Source: Acidobacteriota bacterium (GTDB taxonomy: Bacteria; Acidobacteriota; Terriglobia; Terriglobales; Acidobacteriaceae). From it: a stretch of DNA of 8,213 bases. The notes beneath the pieces were generated by a model. It saw nothing but the letters and a program-made list of their open reading frames with translations. It ran no database searches and had not been told where the DNA came from. Shown in pieces: positions 5,278-8,213 of the stretch (the stretch's first letter is position 1; each line of letters opens with the position of its first letter). Location: positions 1-8,213 of the forward strand of contig JAEKKE010000325.1 of the NCBI GenBank assembly GCA_019510535.1. Reading direction: 5' to 3'. The position numbers were made by a program, and so were the translations under genes.

Positions 5278-7505
5278 TACTCGTCACTCTTTTTACGGAA
5301 CGGCTTCGCGGCTCCGGGCTTGCCGAACTTCTTCGGCGCTCCGGACTTTCCACCCGGCTTCGACCCGAACTTCTTGGGCGCTCCGCCAAATTTCTTTGGA
5401 GCTCCACCGAACTTCTTGCCACCGAAGGAAGGCTTACCGCCATCAGCCTTGAAAGTACGGCGCGGACGATCTTCTCCCGCTCCTTCTTCGCGCTTGCGGA
5501 ACGGCTTGCGCTCACCCTCAAACGGTTTGCGCTGGAAAGGCTTGCGGTCGCTATCACTGCCAAAGCTGCGCCGTGCCGGACGTTCGCTACCCGCTCCCTC
5601 CTCACGCTTGCGGAAAGGCTTCCGCTCGCCATCGAATGGCTTGCGCTGGAATGGCTTGCGGTCACTATCGCCGCCAAAGCTGCGCCGTGCCGGACGTTCG
5701 CCACCCGCTCCTTCTTCGCGCTTGCGGAAAGGCTTCCGCTCGCCATCGAACGGTTTACGCTGGAAAGGTTTGCGATCGCGGTCACCGCCAAAGCTGCGAC
5801 GCGCTGGACGCTCACCGCCTTCGCCCGCTTCGCGCGGACGGAAAGGCTTACGCTCACCATCGAACGGCTTACGCGAATACGGCTTGCGCTCGCCATCGCC
5901 ACCAAAGCTGCGACGCGCTGGACGTTCACCGCCTTCGCCCCCTTCACGCGGACGGAAAGGCTTACGCTCGCCATCAAACGGCTTACGCGAATACGGCTTG
6001 CGTTCGCCGTCGCCACCGAAACTGCGGCGGGCTGGACGTTCGCCGCCTTCGCCCGCTTCACGCGGACGGAAAGGCTTACGTTCACCATCAAACGGCTTGC
6101 GCTGGAATGGCTTGCGATCGCGGTCGCCGCCGAAGCTGCGACGTGCCGGACGCTCACCGCCTGCGCCTTCCTCACGTGGACGGAAAGGTTTGCGCTCGCC
6201 GTCGCCACCGAAACTGCGGCGGGCTGGACGTTCACGGCCTTCGCCCGCTTCGCGCGGACGGAAAGGCTTACGTTCACCGTCGAATGGCTTGCGCTGGAAA
6301 GGCTTGCGGTCGCGATCTCCGCCGAAGCTGCGGCGGGCTGGCCGCTCACTGCCTTCACCGGCTTCGCGCGGGCGGAAGGGCTTGCGCTCACCATCAAACG
6401 GCTTGCGATCACCAAACTCCTTACGCGGGCGGAACGGTTTACGCTCACCGCCGGCAGTGCCTTCTTCGGTGCGGAAGCTTCTGCGGGCAGGGCGCTCACC
6501 TTCTCTGGATGGCCTGCGCTCCGTGGGACGGCGGTCTGCGGCAAAGGTCTTTTCGGTACGCTGACGAGCGCGTTGGAGCAGTCCCTCACGATCAGGCTCA
6601 GTCGCGCCGACATCACCCACATCGACACCTTCGCCCGCTCCTTCGGAGGCCACTTCAACAGGAACAATCTCCGGCATCTCAGGCAGCTCGCCGCGAATGT
6701 GCAGCAGCGTCTTGCCTTCGAGCACCACTTCCTCGAGCTGACGGGCGGCATTCAAACCGCTAACCGCATCACGCACCTTCGAGCGCGCCACCAGAGGCGA
6801 GAGAAACACCTCAATCTCATCGAGCTCCGCAACCAGCACCGCGCTCAGATACAGCGAGATCATGGCCGAGAGAGCCGTCGGCACACCAGCATTGCCGCCG
6901 GCCTTGATCTGCTTGGTAAACCGCGCTGTAAGCAGCTCCCACTGAGTCTCTTCTTCCCCATCCTGGTACACCGGGATCACGCGCAGCGTGGCCCACAAGT
7001 CGCTAAGCGCACGCAGCACGGCGGCGTGCGTCAGCTCGCGGCCAAGCTCCGGAAGCAAGTTGGAGACGGTCTGCGGTCCCTTGGACTTCAACACGCTCCA
7101 GACCTTCAGCGCGAGTGGCGAAAGCGAAGATGCCGCCGGGGCTGCCTTCCAGTTCTTGTCGCCACGCAGCGTGTAGAGATACGGCAGCGCGGCTGCGCTC
7201 ACGACAAAATCCGGAATATCGCCGGGGGCGGCGCCTCCAAGGAGGAGTAACGGCACCGCTGCTCCCTCACGAACCAGACGGCCCAGCATCTGTTTTGCGA
7301 CCTCTGCCTCGGCCACACCAGGTTCCGCAACTCCACTTACCGCCGAAACGAAGACGGGGGCGGGTGCAGCAAGCTGCGTCTTCGGCGTCCACAGAACGAG
7401 TCCCGTGCGGTCAACCCACGCACGGGCGTCTTCCAAAATTAAAAGCGCATTGCTGTCCAGCCCAAAGGCACGACGCCGCGCAAGATCCAATTGCTCACGA
7501 GTCAT
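5277..7505 (-). CDS. Winged-helix (AlkZ-related-like) protein with a long RKPF-repeat basic tail
   Basis: 742 residues in three parts. Residues 1-275 look folded: MTREQLDLARRRAFGLD, then a Trp- and Pro-containing stretch (30-60), and a probable winged helix at ~128-195 (SPLALKVWSVLKSKGPQTVSN...). The opening and order resemble AlkZ-related/YcaQ-type winged-helix proteins, some of which are DNA glycosylases; I cannot point to a catalytic motif, so enzymatic activity is not claimed. Residues 276-305 are an acidic linker. Residues ~306-742 are strongly basic low complexity, seven complete 38-residue units and several partial ones rich in RKPF, ERPARRSFGG and PFRPRE, ending in KKFGGAPKKFG repeats like the tails of bacterial DEAD-box helicases. 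Such tails usually bind RNA or DNA; that role is an inference. The ATG at 7505 has only a close AAGG. It is coupled to cmk by TAATG and lies downstream of mutL. Confidence 0.8.
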   Translation of the reverse strand: MTREQLDLARRRAFGLDSNALLILEDARAWVDRTGLVLWTPKTQLAAPAPVFVSAVSGVAEPGVAEAEVAKQMLGRLVREGAAVPLLLLGGAAPGDIPDFVVSAAALPYLYTLRGDKNWKAAPAASSLSPLALKVWSVLKSKGPQTVSNLLPELGRELTHAAVLRALSDLWATLRVIPVYQDGEEETQWELLTARFTKQIKAGGNAGVPTALSAMISLYLSAVLVAELDEIEVFLSPLVARSKVRDAVSGLNAARQLEEVVLEGKTLLHIRGELPEMPEIVPVEVASEGAGEGVDVGDVGATEPDREGLLQRARQRTEKTFAADRRPTERRPSREGERPARRSFRTEEGTAGGERKPFRPRKEFGDRKPFDGERKPFRPREAGEGSERPARRSFGGDRDRKPFQRKPFDGERKPFRPREAGEGRERPARRSFGGDGERKPFRPREEGAGGERPARRSFGGDRDRKPFQRKPFDGERKPFRPREAGEGGERPARRSFGGDGERKPYSRKPFDGERKPFRPREGGEGGERPARRSFGGDGERKPYSRKPFDGERKPFRPREAGEGGERPARRSFGGDRDRKPFQRKPFDGERKPFRKREEGAGGERPARRSFGGDSDRKPFQRKPFDGERKPFRKREEGAGSERPARRSFGSDSDRKPFQRKPFEGERKPFRKREEGAGEDRPRRTFKADGGKPSFGGKKFGGAPKKFGGAPKKFGSKPGGKSGAPKKFGKPGAAKPFRKKSDE
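5514..6389 (-). repeat. 114-bp coding tandem repeats (38-residue RKPF units)
   Basis: Residues 373-664 consist of seven units of 38 residues and one of 26, that is 114-bp DNA units. A unit reads ERKPFRPREAGEGG, then ERPARRSFGGD, then RDRKPFQRKPFDG. Variants swap in blocks: PFRPRE versus PFRKRE, RDRKPFQ versus GERKPYS, and GEGG versus GAGG. The GERKPYS form is confined to two adjacent units and the PFRKRE form to the C-terminal ones, the pattern expected from unequal recombination. Partial units flank the array on both sides (354-372 and 665 onward). Confidence 0.9.
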
Positions 7506-7568
7506 AACCTTTTAAGTCTATCGGCAATTGCTGTCCAGTGCCGCGTCTGGAGCCATCAGGATGAACTT

Positions 7569-7760
7569 TAGAGCGTTTTCCCTGTTGTTGGGTATGCCGC
7601 AGGAGCGTGCAGCGGCGTTTTCATTGCGGAAAACGCCCATAGGATGCGGAAGCCCTCCGCTACACCAATTAGCAATGACAACGGTGCAGCGGCGTTTTCA
7701 TTGCGGAAAACGCCCATAGGATGCGGAAGCCCTCCGCTACACCAATTAGCAATGACAACG
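7569..7760 (+). repeat. Intergenic repeat element, copy 3 (right end missing, partly duplicated)
   Basis: Begins TAGAGCGTTTTCCCTGTTG like the other copies and carries the internal hairpin GGCGTTTTC-ATTGCG-GAAAACGCC. It matches copies 1 and 2 up to about CCGCTACACC, but the closing inverted repeat (GGAAAA..GCTCTA) is absent and replaced by AATTAGCAATGACAACG. The right part is duplicated in tandem, so the hairpin occurs twice. Confidence 0.8.
7607..7760 (+). repeat. Perfect 77-bp tandem duplication within copy 3
   Basis: 7607-7683 and 7684-7760 are identical base for base. Each unit starts GTGCAGCGGCG, holds one complete hairpin and ends CAATGACAACG. Perfect identity in non-coding DNA points to a recent event. 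Confidence 0.95.
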
Positions 7761-7764
7761 GAGC

Positions 7765-8213
7765 TCAAATGCGATTGAAGGCCCGCTGAATCTCCTTCAG
7801 CGAATAACGCAACGCGATCGGCCGCCCATGCGGGCAGCTTGTCGGATGTTGAGTCTTCGCCAACTCCGCCAGCAACCACTCAATCTTTGCCGGATCAAGC
7901 GGCATATTAATCTTGATCGCTGCATGGCAGGCGATCGACGCGGCAATCCTGGTGCGGCGTGCTTCGGCGTTCTCAACCTGTCCCGTGCGATCATCCGCCA
8001 GCACCTCATCCAGTAGATGCTCCAGCTCCTTACCCTCCAGGCCAACAGGAGCGGCTTTGACAGCCAGAGTTCGAGGTCCAAAGGGCTCGGCTTCAAAGCC
8101 GTTGCGGTCCAACTCGTCAGCCAGCTCCGCAAAGGCAAGCATCTGCGCCGGCTGCAGATCGACCAGCAGCGGCATCAGCAGCCTTTGCCGTTGCACCGAC
8201 TCCGTACGGCGCT
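7765..8213 (-). CDS. mutL: DNA mismatch repair protein MutL, C-terminal part (5' end outside window)
   Basis: Open from the right edge to TGA at 7765-7767, 149 codons including the stop. This is the dimerisation and endonuclease domain of MutL. It begins RRTESVQRQRLLMPLLVDL (first strand of the domain) and ends with the conserved ACHAAIKINMPLD, SCPHGRP and LKEIQRAF segments. ACHAAIK and CPHGRP are metal-site motifs seen in MutL proteins with the nicking activity, so an endonuclease-type MutL is likely, as expected where there is no MutH. The D-Q-H-A-x2-E motif would lie upstream and cannot be checked. The ATPase domain is also outside. MutL links MutS recognition of mismatches to strand incision. 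Confidence 0.93.
   Translation of the reverse strand, partial: RRTESVQRQRLLMPLLVDLQPAQMLAFAELADELDRNGFEAEPFGPRTLAVKAAPVGLEGKELEHLLDEVLADDRTGQVENAEARRTRIAASIACHAAIKINMPLDPAKIEWLLAELAKTQHPTSCPHGRPIALRYSLKEIQRAFNRI

Larger units (their letters stand above)
7506..7764. other. Intergenic region between mutL and the RKPF-repeat gene
   Basis: 259 bp that hold copy 3 of the repeat element plus its tandem duplication. About 60 bp (7506-7568) are left for the promoter and leader of the downstream gene. I found no convincing -35/-10 pair there, so it could also be transcribed from mutL across the repeat. Confidence 0.5.

Noticed and set aside
5514..6389. Regular repeats as a possible CRISPR array
   Set aside because: Units are 114 bp, contiguous without spacers and keep one coding frame; no cas genes are present.
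4927..6564. 545-residue plus-strand reading frame across the RKPF repeat region
   Set aside because: It mirrors the repetitive, strongly codon-biased minus-strand gene and starts antisense inside cmk. The product is low-complexity, with no domain and no ribosome-binding site.
5246..6751. 501-residue minus-strand frame in another phase of the same repeats
   Set aside because: Out-of-frame reading of the 114-bp units. The coupled frame ending in TAATG with cmk and carrying the folded N-terminal part is the real one.
7528..7719. 63-residue frame within copy 3
   Set aside because: It consists almost wholly of repeat-element sequence and breaks across the tandem duplication; likely not a gene.

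Overview
The window looks like a piece of an Acidobacteriota chromosome (Terriglobia / Acidobacteriaceae type). This is inferred from the moderately high GC, the look of the proteins (long Pro-rich and Lys/Arg/Gly-rich tails, an SppA with a proline-rich cytoplasmic head) and a family of small intergenic repeats. No rRNA or other taxonomic marker is present, so the assignment is an inference.

Left part (1-1148, + strand): the 3' end of a membrane protein and a 32-residue single-span membrane protein with a perfect Shine-Dalgarno sequence, together resembling the end of a ccmC-ccmD pair of cytochrome c maturation. They are followed by a SAM-dependent methyltransferase split by a one-base frameshift. 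A GT2 glycosyltransferase of the dolichyl/polyprenyl-phosphate glucosyltransferase type (- strand) converges on it. The glycosyltransferase is divergent from sppA; the short gap between them carries a small dyad, and a second, 8-bp inverted repeat covers the glycosyltransferase start codon.

Middle (2021-4643, + strand): a complete SppA-type S49 peptidase with its Ser/Lys dyad, an HU/IHF-family DNA-binding protein ending in a hairpin terminator that overlaps its stop codon, and a CPBP (Abi) membrane protease gene. The CPBP gene is bracketed by two oppositely oriented copies of a ~111-116 bp repeat, lacks an ATG at the place where its ribosome-binding site points, and reads through into the second repeat copy.

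Right part (4597-8213, - strand): the 3' end of mutL, then a 742-residue protein with a winged-helix, AlkZ-related-looking N-terminal region and a very long tail built of 38-residue RKPF-rich repeats, then cytidylate kinase cmk. The repeat protein and cmk overlap as TAATG and are probably translationally coupled. A third, truncated copy of the intergenic repeat, with a perfect 77-bp tandem duplication, lies between mutL and the repeat protein.

The points most worth following are the repeat family (terminal inverted repeats plus an internal hairpin, one copy supplying the cmk stop codon and one neighbour's C-terminal tail) and the winged-helix/RKPF-repeat protein.
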